A stretch of 64,000 nucleotides of DNA from Tepidibacter hydrothermalis (lineage in GTDB: Bacteria; Bacillota; Clostridia; Peptostreptococcales; Peptostreptococcaceae). Shown here piece by piece: positions 16,926 to 26,652 of the stretch (position 1 is the stretch's first letter; each line of letters opens with the position of its first letter). The stretch covers positions 3,410,001 through 3,474,000 of the forward strand of contig NZ_CP120733.1 of the NCBI RefSeq assembly GCF_029542625.1. The letters are read 5' to 3'. The notes beneath the pieces were generated by a model that was not told the DNA's origin, ran no database searches, and saw only the letters and a program-made list of their open reading frames with translations. The position numbers were made by a program, and so were the translations under genes.

Positions 16926-18380
16926 TTATAAGAATACATTTTGGTTATTTTTATCTATTTCTTTAGTTTTTGAAATAATAATATCAAATAGTTCAAATAA
17001 TTTAGTAGAATTATTTTTAGCTTTATATAAATATTCTTTAGCATTCTTATTATCATTGTCTTTAATGCAATTTATCATATCTTCTCCTACATTATGTAAT
17101 TCATTGTGTAAATTATCTATTTGACTCCATATAGGTGTTATTTCTTTATGAGAAGGAGTTAGATTAAAATAAAAATGTCCAAAATGGCATTTTTTATCGT
17201 TTGTTTGTATAGGCAATATCTTCATAGTGTTATACATTTCTTCTAGTATATTCATCCAATTTGAATGAGCTTTTATTGCATCCTCAAATATGTTTATAAA
17301 GTTTTCATTAGACATATAGTAATTAGGATTTTTTGCCAGATTCTTGGATATGTCTGTTAGATTTTGAGATGCCTGTTCTATTTTATCTAGCCCCTTTATA
17401 GTATCATTTATATTGTGTGTTACATTATTTAAATTATAAGAAACATCAGCAATAGCTATAGCTACCTCTTTAGTTTCATCTATAGAATATGTTATTTCTT
17501 GATTAGATGCAGCAAATTGTTGAGAGTACGCTGATATTTGAGACATTTCATTGGATATTTGTATTATATTTTCCTTGTCTTTAGAAAAATCTCTATTTAT
17601 ATCTTTTATCAAGTTTTTAATAGAATTAATGTTTTTATTAGTCATTTTAATACTATTTTCACTATGTGTTGAATATTTGCTCATATCATTTATCAAACTA
17701 TTTATGTTCTCAAGTAAATTTTTTGTATCATCAGATAATTTTCTTATTTCCTCAGCTACTACTGCAAATCCTTTTCCTGCTTCACCTGATCTTGCTGCTT
17801 CTATGGAAGCATTCAAAGCTAATAAATTAGTTTGTTCAGATATTTTATCTATTTGGAGCATGGAATCAGTGACCTTCTTAGACGTTTTTATTAAGTGGTC
17901 TACATTATCTACTATAGCTTTAGATTGCATATGTATTTGATTTATATCATTTTCTATGTTCAGTATATTTTCAGAGTTTTTAACTGTACTTTCTTCTATA
18001 TCACATACTTTGTCTTCCATACTTTGTAATGACATCGCCATATCTGTGCAAGCAGATGATATTTCATTTTGATTTTTTGATAGTGTGTCTAAATCTTTAG
18101 TCATTGTGCTTGAAATATTTTTTAATAGACTTGTACTTTCTTCTATTTTATCTGATTCATGGTATAGCTCAAGTTTAAAACTACTTATTCTTCCAGCAAT
18201 ATAAAATATATCATTTAATAGAGTTCTTATTTCTTCTCTGTCCTCTATTTTATTTTGAGCTAATCTTACTACACTCTCAAATTTCTGTTTTAATTTTTCA
18301 TCGTTTATAACTTCCTCAAATTTACCTTCTATTATCTTTTCTATACATTCATCTATATTTATTTTTTTATTAAAGATCAT
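16926..18380 (-). CDS. Soluble methyl-accepting chemotaxis protein with C-terminal CZB zinc-binding domain
   Basis: Cytoplasmic chemoreceptor of 484 residues without membrane segments. The middle forms a long coiled coil containing the signalling tip [20 protein letters not shown] and [13 protein letters not shown], which contacts CheA/CheW. The last ~110 residues match the CZB (chemoreceptor zinc-binding) domain: a first His (AHSNW), the CHFGHFYF motif and H..LH later. Such receptors sense zinc or the oxidants that displace it. The start is ATG 18380, preceded by TAGGAGGAATT; an upstream in-frame start has no ribosome site. No chemotaxis genes are adjacent. Confidence 0.88.
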   Translation of the reverse strand: MIFNKKINIDECIEKIIEGKFEEVINDEKLKQKFESVVRLAQNKIEDREEIRTLLNDIFYIAGRISSFKLELYHESDKIEESTSLLKNISSTMTKDLDTLSKNQNEISSACTDMAMSLQSMEDKVCDIEESTVKNSENILNIENDINQIHMQSKAIVDNVDHLIKTSKKVTDSMLQIDKISEQTNLLALNASIEAARSGEAGKGFAVVAEEIRKLSDDTKNLLENINSLINDMSKYSTHSENSIKMTNKNINSIKNLIKDINRDFSKDKENIIQISNEMSQISAYSQQFAASNQEITYSIDETKEVAIAIADVSYNLNNVTHNINDTIKGLDKIEQASQNLTDISKNLAKNPNYYMSNENFINIFEDAIKAHSNWMNILEEMYNTMKILPIQTNDKKCHFGHFYFNLTPSHKEITPIWSQIDNLHNELHNVGEDMINCIKDNDNKNAKEYLYKAKNNSTKLFELFDIIISKTKEIDKNNQNVFL

Positions 18381-18524
18381 AATTCCTCCTAAGTTCAAGT
18401 TGTTTTTGTTATTTATATCCATATTATATTATTTTCAAACAAAAATCATTAGCTTTCGACATTTTTTCGTTATTTATTTTCATTTATTAATGATTATCAT
18501 TTTTCTTAAGTTGAATTTACTCAG

Positions 18525-18559
18525 TAAAAAAGCGCTGATAATATTATCAGCGCTTTTTA
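18525..18559 (-). terminator. Terminator at the end of the cob/hem operon
   Basis: A perfect stem AGCGCTGATAA / TTATCAGCGCT flanked by A and T runs, 14 bases after the hemL stop. It ends the ~18-kb tetrapyrrole operon. Confidence 0.92.
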
Positions 18560-18572
18560 GGAAAACTTTTTA

Positions 18573-19868
18573 TTATTTGTTAAATGCTATTTTCATAGCC
18601 TCATAACTTGATTTTATTGTATAGTCTATATCCTCATTTGTATGAGCATTAGATAGGAACATTGCTTCAAATTGAGTTGGAGCAAGTAAAATTCCTCTTT
18701 CTATTAATTCTTTGAAGTATATATTGAATTTTTCTACATCACACTTCATCACATCTTCATAATTCTCTATAGGTCCATTTGCAAAGAAAAGACATACTAA
18801 AGATCCTGCTCTATTTACAGTACCTTCTATGTTAAGCTTTTTAAGATTTTCCTTAAGACCATTTTCAAGTCTTATAGCTTTTTCTTCAAGCTCTTTATAT
18901 ATATTTTGATTGTCTTTTAATATGCTTATATTTTTATATCCCATATACATAGCAAGAGGATTTCCAGACAATGTTCCAGCTTGATATACTGGTCCTACAG
19001 GAGATACCATATCCATTATTTCTTTCTTACCACCATAAGCTCCAACAGGAAGTCCTGCTCCTATGATTTTTCCAAGACATGTCATATCTGCCTTTATTCC
19101 ATAATGCTCTCCTGCTCCACCATAAGCTAATCTAAATCCTGTTATTACTTCATCAAATATCAGAACAGATTTATACTCATTTGTTATATCTCTAAGTCCT
19201 TGTAAAAATTCTTTCTTACCTGCAACGACTCCCATATTACCTGCAACAGGCTCTACTATCACAGCTGCTATATCTTGTCCATGTTCTTCAAATATTTGTT
19301 TCACTGAATCTAAATCATTGTATCTACATACAAGTGTATCTTTTACTACATCTGCTGGAACTCCAGGGCTTGTAGGTACTCCGTATGTTATTGTGCCAGA
19401 TCCTGATTTAACAAGCAATGCATCAGAATGTCCATGATAGCATCCTTCAAATTTTAATATTTTATTTCTCTTAGTGTAAGCTCTAGCTACTCTTAAAGCA
19501 CTCATAGTAGCTTCTGTTCCTGAGTTTACCATTCTAACCATTTCTATAGAATCATATGCCTGACATATTAATTTTGCCATTTTCACTTCTATTTCTGTAG
19601 GAACTCCATAGCTTGTTCCTCTTCTTATTATATCTTCAACACCGCTTAAAACTTCTTCATTACTGTGTCCTAGCATTAATGGTCCCCAAGAACATATATA
19701 ATCTATATATTCATTTCCATCTACATCATATAATCTAGATCCCTTAGCGTGGTCTACAAATATAGGGTTAAGTCCAACTGATTTAAATGCTCTAACTGGA
19801 CTATTCACTCCACCAGGTATATATTGTACAGCTTCACTATATATGCTCTCAGATTTAGTCGTATTCAT
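18573..19868 (-). CDS. hemL: Glutamate-1-semialdehyde 2,1-aminomutase
   Basis: PLP enzyme that turns glutamate-1-semialdehyde into 5-aminolevulinate, the committed tetrapyrrole precursor. Class III aminotransferase fold of 431 residues. The motif FDEVITGFR (cofactor aspartate) and CLGKIIGAGLPVGAYGG (the Schiff-base lysine) are present, and SGTEATMSALRVARA near residue 120 binds phosphate. ATG 19868 has GAGGAG 9 bases upstream; an ATG nine bases earlier overlaps that site. It is the last gene of the operon, 14 bases after hemB. Confidence 0.97.
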   Translation of the reverse strand: MNTTKSESIYSEAVQYIPGGVNSPVRAFKSVGLNPIFVDHAKGSRLYDVDGNEYIDYICSWGPLMLGHSNEEVLSGVEDIIRRGTSYGVPTEIEVKMAKLICQAYDSIEMVRMVNSGTEATMSALRVARAYTKRNKILKFEGCYHGHSDALLVKSGSGTITYGVPTSPGVPADVVKDTLVCRYNDLDSVKQIFEEHGQDIAAVIVEPVAGNMGVVAGKKEFLQGLRDITNEYKSVLIFDEVITGFRLAYGGAGEHYGIKADMTCLGKIIGAGLPVGAYGGKKEIMDMVSPVGPVYQAGTLSGNPLAMYMGYKNISILKDNQNIYKELEEKAIRLENGLKENLKKLNIEGTVNRAGSLVCLFFANGPIENYEDVMKCDVEKFNIYFKELIERGILLAPTQFEAMFLSNAHTNEDIDYTIKSSYEAMKIAFNK

Positions 19869-19882
19869 AGTAGTCATCTCCT

Positions 19883-20848
19883 CTATTTTCTAAGCATTCT
19901 AGATATATCTTTTGCAAAATAAGTTATTATTATATCAGCTCCAGCTCTTTTAATAGATACAATACTTTCCATTATGGCTTTTTCATCTAATAACCCATTT
20001 TTAACAGCAAGTTTTAACATAGAGTATTCTCCACTTACGTTGTATGCTGCTATAGGCATATTGAAATTGTCCTTTATTCTTCTTATAACATCTAAGTATG
20101 AAAGTGCAGGTTTTACCATAACTATATCTGCTCCTTCTTCTATATCAAGTTCTACCTCACGTACAGCTTCATCTGTGTTTGCTGGATCCATTTGATAAGA
20201 TCTTCTATCTCCAAAAGATGGTGCTGAATGAGCTGCATCTCTAAAAGGACCATAGAATGAAGATGCGTATTTAGCACTGTATGCCATTATAGGTGTATTT
20301 TCATATCCTGCTGCATCTAAAGTTTTTCTCATATGACCTATTCTTCCATCCATCATATCAGATGGAGCTACCATATCTGCTCCTGCCTCTACATGACTTA
20401 AAGCTATTCTTGATAGATACTCTAATGTCTTATCATTATCTACATATCCATTTGGACGTAGTATTCCACAGTGGCCATGGCTTGTATACTGACACATACA
20501 AATATCTGTAATAACATATATATCATTAGTAAGTCTCTTTATCTCTCTTGTAGCCTTTTGAACTATTCCATCTTCTGCATAAGCTTCTTTTCCATACTCG
20601 TCTTTTTCATCTGGAACCCCAAATAACATTACATACTTTATTCCAAGCTCTTTTAACTCATTAACCTCTTCTTCTAATTTATCTACAGATAGATGATAAA
20701 CATCAGGAAGTGATCCTATCTCTTTCTTTATATTTTCTCCCTCAACAATAAATAGTGGATATATTAAATTATCCATCTCAATTCTTGTTTCTCTTACTAA
20801 ATCTCTTACAAGTTCACTACTTCTAAGTCTTCTAGGTCTTTTAATCAC
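19883..20848 (-). CDS. hemB: Delta-aminolevulinic acid dehydratase (porphobilinogen synthase)
   Basis: Condenses two 5-aminolevulinates to porphobilinogen. 321 residues. The two active-site lysines are in AYSAKYASSFYGPFR and DIVMVKPALSYLD. The cysteine cluster DICMCQYTSHGHCG marks the zinc-dependent type. It starts with GTG at 20848, with GGGGG 7 bases before it and two bases after the stop of the cobA/hemD fusion, so translation is probably coupled. Confidence 0.97.
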   Translation of the reverse strand: MIKRPRRLRSSELVRDLVRETRIEMDNLIYPLFIVEGENIKKEIGSLPDVYHLSVDKLEEEVNELKELGIKYVMLFGVPDEKDEYGKEAYAEDGIVQKATREIKRLTNDIYVITDICMCQYTSHGHCGILRPNGYVDNDKTLEYLSRIALSHVEAGADMVAPSDMMDGRIGHMRKTLDAAGYENTPIMAYSAKYASSFYGPFRDAAHSAPSFGDRRSYQMDPANTDEAVREVELDIEEGADIVMVKPALSYLDVIRRIKDNFNMPIAAYNVSGEYSMLKLAVKNGLLDEKAIMESIVSIKRAGADIIITYFAKDISRMLRK

Positions 20849-20850
20849 TG

Positions 20851-22359
20851 TTATTCCCCCTTAATATCTTCTATAATTGTATTTAAAATTCCATCTATAG
20901 TATAATCCTTAGCTTCTTTGTGAACCTCTAAATTAAAATCGCTCACAGTATTTGAAGTTATAGGTCCTATAGATATCAATTTTGCCTTTTTAAGCTTGTC
21001 TACATTATCTCTTCCTACTATCTTAACTAAATTTTTAACTGTAGATGAGCTTGTAAATGTTATATAATCCAATTTATTAGAATCTAACATTTCAAGAATT
21101 TTATCTTTATTTCCATCACCTAAAACAGTATTGTATATCTTAACCTCTTTAACATAACATATTTTATCTAATTTATCTACCAAATAATCCCTAGCTTCAC
21201 TAGCTCTTGGAATTAATATTTTATCATCTTTAACTAACAAGTCCTTTAACTCATCGTATATAGATTCAGCTACGAACTTTGGAGGCACTATATCAGCTAT
21301 TATCCCTTTTTTCTTAAGGTCTTTAGCTGTAGCTGGTCCTATCGCTACTATTCTTATATTTCCTAGTTTTCTAACATCAAAGTCTAGTTCATTTAATCTA
21401 TTAAAAAATATCTTAACAGCATTCTGGCTTGTAAATATTATATAACTGTAATCCTGAATATTCTTTATTTGATTATCTAACTCTTCATTAGGAGTTATCT
21501 CTTCTATTTTTATAGTTGGAAACTGTATAGGGTTACCACCTAAATCCATTACTTTCTCTAATAATTTACTGTTTTGAGCTCTAGCTCTTGTTACAAGTAT
21601 ATTCTTTCCAAATAAATCTTTTTGCTCAAAGAAATTTAGCTTATCTCTAAGATTTACAACATCTCCTACAACAATCAAACTAGGTGGCTTTATATTTTCT
21701 TTAATAGATATATCATATATATTTTCAAGATTTCCAGTTACTACCCTTTGGTTATATCTAGTTCCCCAGTTTATAAGAGCAACAGGAGTATCCTTACTCT
21801 TACCCTCATTAATTAAATTAGAACATATATTATTAAGGTTCTTAACTCCCATTAAAAATACTAAAGTTCCATTGAGTTTAGCTAACGACTTCCAATCAAG
21901 TTCCTGTTCTTCATTTTTTAAATGCCCAGTTATAACATGAAATGAAGAAGCATAATCTCTATGAGTTATAGGTATTCCCGCATAACAAAGTCCTCCTATA
22001 GCAGAAGTTATACCTGGAACTACTTCAAATTTAACACCTCTTTCAAGAAGATACTCTCCTTCTTCTCCTCCTCTACCAAAAACATAAGGGTCTCCACCTT
22101 TAAGTCTTGTTACAACTTTGCCCTCTTTTGCCTTTTGGCATATAACATCATTTATTTCATCTTGAGTCAATGTATGATCACTAGATGCTTTTCCTACATA
22201 TATGAATTCGCAACCACCTTTAGCTTCATTAAGTAAATTCTCATTAGCCAATCTGTCGTATACTATTACATCTGCCTTTTTAATACACTCTAAACCCTTT
22301 AATGTAATTAACTTATAATCTCCAGGCCCTGCCCCTACTAAATATACTATTCCGTACAT
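20851..22359 (-). CDS. cobA-hemD: Bifunctional uroporphyrinogen-III C-methyltransferase / uroporphyrinogen-III synthase
   Basis: Fusion of 502 residues. The N-terminal half (1-245) is the SAM-dependent methyltransferase (VYLVGAGPGDYKLITLKG, VTRLKGGDPYVFGRGGEE, VVPGITSA) that makes precorrin-2. The C-terminal half (about 250-500) is uroporphyrinogen-III synthase (GKNILVTRARAQNSKL, YIIFTSQNAV, YITFTSSSTVKN). The fusion hands its product from cyclisation to methylation, committing flux to corrins/siroheme. It overlaps hemC by 13 bases and is followed by hemB. Such fusions are common in clostridia. Confidence 0.96.
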   Translation of the reverse strand: MYGIVYLVGAGPGDYKLITLKGLECIKKADVIVYDRLANENLLNEAKGGCEFIYVGKASSDHTLTQDEINDVICQKAKEGKVVTRLKGGDPYVFGRGGEEGEYLLERGVKFEVVPGITSAIGGLCYAGIPITHRDYASSFHVITGHLKNEEQELDWKSLAKLNGTLVFLMGVKNLNNICSNLINEGKSKDTPVALINWGTRYNQRVVTGNLENIYDISIKENIKPPSLIVVGDVVNLRDKLNFFEQKDLFGKNILVTRARAQNSKLLEKVMDLGGNPIQFPTIKIEEITPNEELDNQIKNIQDYSYIIFTSQNAVKIFFNRLNELDFDVRKLGNIRIVAIGPATAKDLKKKGIIADIVPPKFVAESIYDELKDLLVKDDKILIPRASEARDYLVDKLDKICYVKEVKIYNTVLGDGNKDKILEMLDSNKLDYITFTSSSTVKNLVKIVGRDNVDKLKKAKLISIGPITSNTVSDFNLEVHKEAKDYTIDGILNTIIEDIKGE

Positions 22360-23252
22360 GGTTTCATCTCCTCTAGTATAATATCAGCAAGCTTATATCC
22401 TAACTCTTTAGCTTCATCTACACTACCTTCTACAAAGGTTCTTACTATTCTACTTCCATCCTCTGTTCCAAATAAACCATCAAGCTTTATTCTATCTTCA
22501 TCCACAGTACAAAATGCTCCTACAGGTATATGGCAACCTCCATCAACACCATGTAAGAAAGCTCTTTCCGCTTCAACCTCAATACAAGTTTTATCATCTT
22601 TTATAGATGATACTATATTTTCTATACTCTCATCATTTTCTCTTATTTGTATAGCTAAAGCTCCTTGAGCAGGTGCTGGAAGCATTATATCAGTCGGTAT
22701 ATAAAAACTTATCTCATCTTCTATATTTAATCTATGAAGTCCAGCTGCTGCTAAAACTACACCATCAAGATTTTCTTCTTTAATTTTTCTTATTCTAGTT
22801 CCAACATTACCTCTTATAGAAACTACTTCTAAATCCTCTCTATACTTAAGTAATTGATACTTTCTTCTTTTGCTTCCTGTACCAATTTTAGCTCCTCTTG
22901 GAAGATCATATATAGTCTTGTATCCTTCTCTCAAAACTAATACATCTCTGTAATCCTCTCTTTTAGGAACTGCAGCAAACTTAAGTCCATCTGTAACATT
23001 AGATGGCATATCTTTCATAGAGTGAACAGCTATATCAATTTCTTTATTTAAAAGTTGTTCTTCTATCTCTTTTACGAATAATCCCTTATCACCAATCTTA
23101 TCAAGTGCTATATTCTGGATTCTATCGCCTTTAGTCTTTATTATCTTAATCTCAAATTCCACATTAGGATTTGAATTTCTAAGGTTTTTTATGACCCATT
23201 TAGTTTGACTTAGGGCAAGATCACTTCCTCTAGTTCCAACTATTATTTTCAT
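22347..23252 (-). CDS. hemC: Hydroxymethylbilane synthase (porphobilinogen deaminase)
   Basis: Joins four porphobilinogens into hydroxymethylbilane. 301 residues: VGTRGSDLALSQT at the start, IAVHSMKDMP, and ATGPxQG-type LPAPAQGALAIQIR; the dipyrromethane-cofactor cysteine is in GVDGGCHIPVG. I choose ATG 23252, with GGAG 8 bases upstream, over an in-frame TTG six bases earlier. The start overlaps the end of the dehydrogenase gene by 23 bases. Confidence 0.97.
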   Translation of the reverse strand: MKIIVGTRGSDLALSQTKWVIKNLRNSNPNVEFEIKIIKTKGDRIQNIALDKIGDKGLFVKEIEEQLLNKEIDIAVHSMKDMPSNVTDGLKFAAVPKREDYRDVLVLREGYKTIYDLPRGAKIGTGSKRRKYQLLKYREDLEVVSIRGNVGTRIRKIKEENLDGVVLAAAGLHRLNIEDEISFYIPTDIMLPAPAQGALAIQIRENDESIENIVSSIKDDKTCIEVEAERAFLHGVDGGCHIPVGAFCTVDEDRIKLDGLFGTEDGSRIVRTFVEGSVDEAKELGYKLADIILEEMKPCTE

Positions 23253-23826
23253 AATCAAGTCTCCTCTTTTTAAGTTCTTCTAGATTTAAGTTTACTAATT
23301 CGTTTAGTATTCTTTTCTTTTCATCCTTGTCCGTACATCTTTGTAAAACTAAATTTCTTATATCTCCTAAGATGCTTACATATTCTTCATACTCTATACC
23401 ATAGTTAATCTCAAGTTCTTTTCTTATCTTAGAAGCAAGAGATGGGCTTTTACCCATAGTTGATACACTAATAACTAAATCCCCTCTTTTTATACTAGAT
23501 GGAACTATAAAATCGGATAAATTTATATCATCAGCTATATTACACATAATATTATTCTCGCTACAGTAATTAGATATATCCTCATTTACCTTTTTACTAG
23601 ATGTAGCAGCTATAACTAAAAATGATTTTTTTAAATAATCACTTCTATATTCATCGTTTATAAGTTTGACATCTATACTATAAAATTCTTTTATAAACGA
23701 AGTGCTTACAACCTTAACATTACAATTAAACTCTAAAAACTTGTTTGCCTTTCTAAAAGCTACTTTTCCTCCACCTATTATAGTTACATTTTTATTGTCT
23801 AGGTTTATCATCATAGGGTAAAACAC
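23230..23826 (-). CDS. Precorrin-2 dehydrogenase (SirC / CysG N-domain type)
   Basis: NAD-dependent oxidation of precorrin-2 to sirohydrochlorin, the substrate of CbiK. 198 residues: Rossmann motif VTIIGGGKVAFRKANKF near residue 14, VIAATSSKKVNEDI near 70 and the CysG-type stretch GDLVISVSTMGKSPSLASKIR near 115. Its C-terminus lacks the methyltransferase half of full CysG, which is supplied by the cobA/hemD fusion. Placed between hemA and hemC. Whether it also chelates iron (Met8-like) cannot be told from sequence alone. Confidence 0.9.
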   Translation of the reverse strand: MFYPMMINLDNKNVTIIGGGKVAFRKANKFLEFNCNVKVVSTSFIKEFYSIDVKLINDEYRSDYLKKSFLVIAATSSKKVNEDISNYCSENNIMCNIADDINLSDFIVPSSIKRGDLVISVSTMGKSPSLASKIRKELEINYGIEYEEYVSILGDIRNLVLQRCTDKDEKKRILNELVNLNLEELKKRRLDYENNSWN

Positions 23827-23868
23827 GAAATCACCTCTAGAATCAATTTATTGTTTAAAACTCTTGTT

Positions 23869-25104
23869 TTAAAGGTCAAATAACTCCTCAATTATATTAG
23901 TATAATCTTTTACTTTTCCCTCATCCTTAGTTGACTTAAGCTTTATAATAGGTTCTCTAACAACCCTTTTAAGAGCAGAGTTCAACATTTTTTCTATTAT
24001 CTTCTTTTCTCTACAATCAAGATCTAATTTTCTATATATATACTCAAGTGTATCTTTTTGAATATCACTGCATCTTTCATTTAAAGATTTTATAGTTGGA
24101 TCTACCTTTATGCTACTCATCCAATCTAAAAACTCATTTGTACTCTCATCTATAATTTCTTTAGCTACTTTAGATAACTCGATTCTTCTTTGCTCGTTTT
24201 CATCCGATATTTTTTTAAGATCATCTATATCATAAACATTGATATTTGAAAGCTCACTAACAGACTCTTCAACATCACGCGGAAGAGCTATATCCATTAT
24301 ATAAACTTCATTGTCTATGTCCATAATCTCTTCTTTTCTTATTATAGTATGAGGAGATGCCGTTGCAGTTATAACAATGTCTACTTCTTTTAATATCTCA
24401 TATCTTTTTTCATATTCTATAGGTTTCACCATAGGAAAATCATCACTTAAATCTAAAACTTTTTTATGGGATCTATTTGCCATATATATTTCATCTAAAT
24501 CTTCTTCCATTAAGTGTTTAAGAGCTAATATACTCATCTTTCCAACACCTATTATAAGAGCTTTCTTATTTTTTAATGTTCCAAGTTTTTCTTTTAAGAA
24601 CTTAACTCCTATATAACTTATAGATAACGGATTTTCAGATATTTTAGTTTCACTTTTTATGTTTTTGCTAGTAGTTATAGCTTCTCTAAAAAGCTTATTT
24701 AAAATCTTACCACTAAAACCAAGTTCCATTGAAAATAGTATAGCCTCTTTTGCTTGTCCAAGAATTTGATCTTCTCCTAAAACTAATGAATCAAGACCAG
24801 ATGCTACTTCATATATATGATTTATAGCTTGTTTATGTTTTTTATCAAATAAATATTCTCTAATTTCATTTTCATCGAAGTAATCTTCATAAAAATCCTT
24901 AACAACCTCAATCTTTGAATCTATATCTTTAGCGACTATATATATCTCACTTCTATTGCAAGTTGATAAAATAATCACTTCTTCAATTCCATTATCAAGT
25001 AATAAATTTGCACCTTCTATTTTCTTTGATTCTGTAAAAGATACCTTTTCTCTTACCCTAATAGGAGCAGTTTTATGATTAACCCCTATAACTGCTACTT
25101 TCAT
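23869..25104 (-). CDS. hemA: Glutamyl-tRNA reductase
   Basis: NADPH-dependent reduction of glutamyl-tRNA to glutamate-1-semialdehyde, first step of tetrapyrrole synthesis. 411 residues: VNHKTAPIRVRE at the N-terminus, active-site cysteine in LSTCNRSEIY, DSLVLGEDQILGQ, and a GxGKMS NADPH motif (IIGVGKMS). ATG 25104 follows GGAGG by 7 bases. The open frame continues upstream into element B but has no ribosome site there. The 70-base gap to cbiJ, holding that repeat, is one of the longer gaps in the operon, so hemA may also have its own expression control. Confidence 0.96.
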   Translation of the reverse strand: MKVAVIGVNHKTAPIRVREKVSFTESKKIEGANLLLDNGIEEVIILSTCNRSEIYIVAKDIDSKIEVVKDFYEDYFDENEIREYLFDKKHKQAINHIYEVASGLDSLVLGEDQILGQAKEAILFSMELGFSGKILNKLFREAITTSKNIKSETKISENPLSISYIGVKFLKEKLGTLKNKKALIIGVGKMSILALKHLMEEDLDEIYMANRSHKKVLDLSDDFPMVKPIEYEKRYEILKEVDIVITATASPHTIIRKEEIMDIDNEVYIMDIALPRDVEESVSELSNINVYDIDDLKKISDENEQRRIELSKVAKEIIDESTNEFLDWMSSIKVDPTIKSLNERCSDIQKDTLEYIYRKLDLDCREKKIIEKMLNSALKRVVREPIIKLKSTKDEGKVKDYTNIIEELFDL

Positions 25105-25116
25105 AATTTCGCCTCC

Positions 25117-25163
25117 ATTACAAATTCGTCTAGTCGCTCTGCACTGACTCATGTAGCCAACGA
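25117..25163 (+). repeat. Element B copy 2
   Basis: AAATTCGTCTAGTCGCTCTG followed by CACTGACTCATGTAGCCAACGACCCTT aligns with 4395-4439 and 45437-45476. It lies between cbiJ and hemA inside the operon. Confidence 0.55.
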
Positions 25164-25174
25164 CCCTTAACTGT

Positions 25175-25930
25175 CTAATTGCTCAATAATAGTTGCACAT
25201 TTAGTTCTTCAATGTCATCTATCTTTTGTGGATAATCAAGGCTAGGTCTTAGTATTACTATAGTTTTTATATTTGAGTCAATACTTGCTCTTAATTTTTC
25301 TTCAAATCCTCCAGCTGCTCCACTTTCCTTTGTTATAACCAAGTCGCAATTATAAAACTTGTATAACTGCTTGTTTATATCATAAGAAAAAGGACCTTTC
25401 ATAGCCACTATATTATGAGCTTTTAATCCTAAATTCTCACAAGCTCTTAATACTTCAGATGTCGGTAAAACTCTAGCTATAATATTTTTATTCTTTAAAT
25501 TTCCAACAAAATCTCCTAGGTTTTTGCTTCCTGTAGATAAAAATATATTCTCACCTATTTTATTTGCAACATCACAAGCTTCTTTTATATTATTAACCTT
25601 TATTACGTTCTCATGTTCTAATATATCACTTGATCTTCTCTCATATCTTATATATTTTATACTTAGTTCATAACTTGCATCCATGGCATTCCTGGATACA
25701 TCTAAAGCATACGGATGAGTTGCATCTAAAATAATTTTTATATTATTTTGTTTAGCAAATTTAATCATATCATACTTATCTAATCTAGCTACATTAATAT
25801 CTTCACAGTATTTTTTGGAAATTTCTTTTCCATACTCAGTTGCAACAGATAGAATATATGATTTACCCATTTTATTGAGCAAATCACATATTTTTAAGCT
25901 GTCGCTAGTTCCTCCAAGAACTAGTATCAT
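25175..25930 (-). CDS. cbiJ: Cobalt-precorrin-6A reductase
   Basis: NAD(P)H-dependent reduction of the macrocycle at the precorrin-6A stage. 251 residues with the CbiJ/CobK signatures VLGGTSDSLKICDLL at the N-terminus, ILDATHPYALDVSRNAM near 72, FLSTGSKNLGDF and VITKESGAAGGFEEKLRA near 205. It overlaps cbiH by four bases, so the two are translationally coupled. Followed by element B and hemA. Confidence 0.95.
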   Translation of the reverse strand: MILVLGGTSDSLKICDLLNKMGKSYILSVATEYGKEISKKYCEDINVARLDKYDMIKFAKQNNIKIILDATHPYALDVSRNAMDASYELSIKYIRYERRSSDILEHENVIKVNNIKEACDVANKIGENIFLSTGSKNLGDFVGNLKNKNIIARVLPTSEVLRACENLGLKAHNIVAMKGPFSYDINKQLYKFYNCDLVITKESGAAGGFEEKLRASIDSNIKTIVILRPSLDYPQKIDDIEELNVQLLLSN

Positions 25931-26652
25931 ATAACATAACCCCTTGGAGTTATCATCTTATCACCATGTATATAAGTAGATTTATTTCCTATTATTACAA
26001 TAGTCGTCATATCAACAGTTTCAAAATCTATATCCTTGTATTTTACAACTTGTTTGCACTGACCATCTCTAGCTACATCCTTAACTATTCCAACAGGTAT
26101 ATCATCTGACTTAAACTCACCCATTATTTCAAACGCTCTCTTTAAGTGATCTTTTCTTCCCTTACTTCTAGGATTATAAAGACATATTACAAAGTCAGCT
26201 TCAGCAGCAAGTTTTAGTCTTTTTTCTATAACATCCCAAGGAGTAAGTAAGTCACTAAGACTTATATGACAAAAATCATGCATTATAGGAGCTCCAAGTA
26301 CAGCTGCTGCTCCTATGCTAGCAGTAACTCCAGGTACGATTTTTACATCTATATCTAAGTTTTGCTTAGTTACAAGTTCAAGAATAAGACCTGCCATTCC
26401 ATATATTCCACTATCTCCACTACTTATAACAGCAACTTCTTTACCTTCTTTAGCCTTATCTATAGCATCCTGACATCTCTCGATTTCTTTTCTCATTCCA
26501 TTTTGAACTACTTCTTTATCTTTTATGAATTCTTCAACTAAATTTATATAAGTTTTATACCCTACTATAACTTCACTTTTTTCTAGTGCTGATATAGCTT
26601 CATTAGTCATAAGTTCCTTGCTACCTGGGCCTATTCCTATTACATAAATCAT
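25927..26652 (-). CDS. cbiH: Cobalt-precorrin-3B C17-methyltransferase
   Basis: SAM-dependent methylation at C17 with ring contraction. 241 residues of the precorrin-methyltransferase fold: [51 protein letters not shown] and the CbiH/CobJ-type phrase FVICLYNPRSKGR. The 4-base overlaps with both cbiG and cbiJ show tight operon packing. Confidence 0.95.
   Translation of the reverse strand: MIYVIGIGPGSKELMTNEAISALEKSEVIVGYKTYINLVEEFIKDKEVVQNGMRKEIERCQDAIDKAKEGKEVAVISSGDSGIYGMAGLILELVTKQNLDIDVKIVPGVTASIGAAAVLGAPIMHDFCHISLSDLLTPWDVIEKRLKLAAEADFVICLYNPRSKGRKDHLKRAFEIMGEFKSDDIPVGIVKDVARDGQCKQVVKYKDIDFETVDMTTIVIIGNKSTYIHGDKMITPRGYVI

Noticed and set aside
23869-25152. N-terminal extension of hemA up to 25152
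   Set aside because: The extension runs through element B, and GGAGG at proper spacing marks ATG 25104 as the start.
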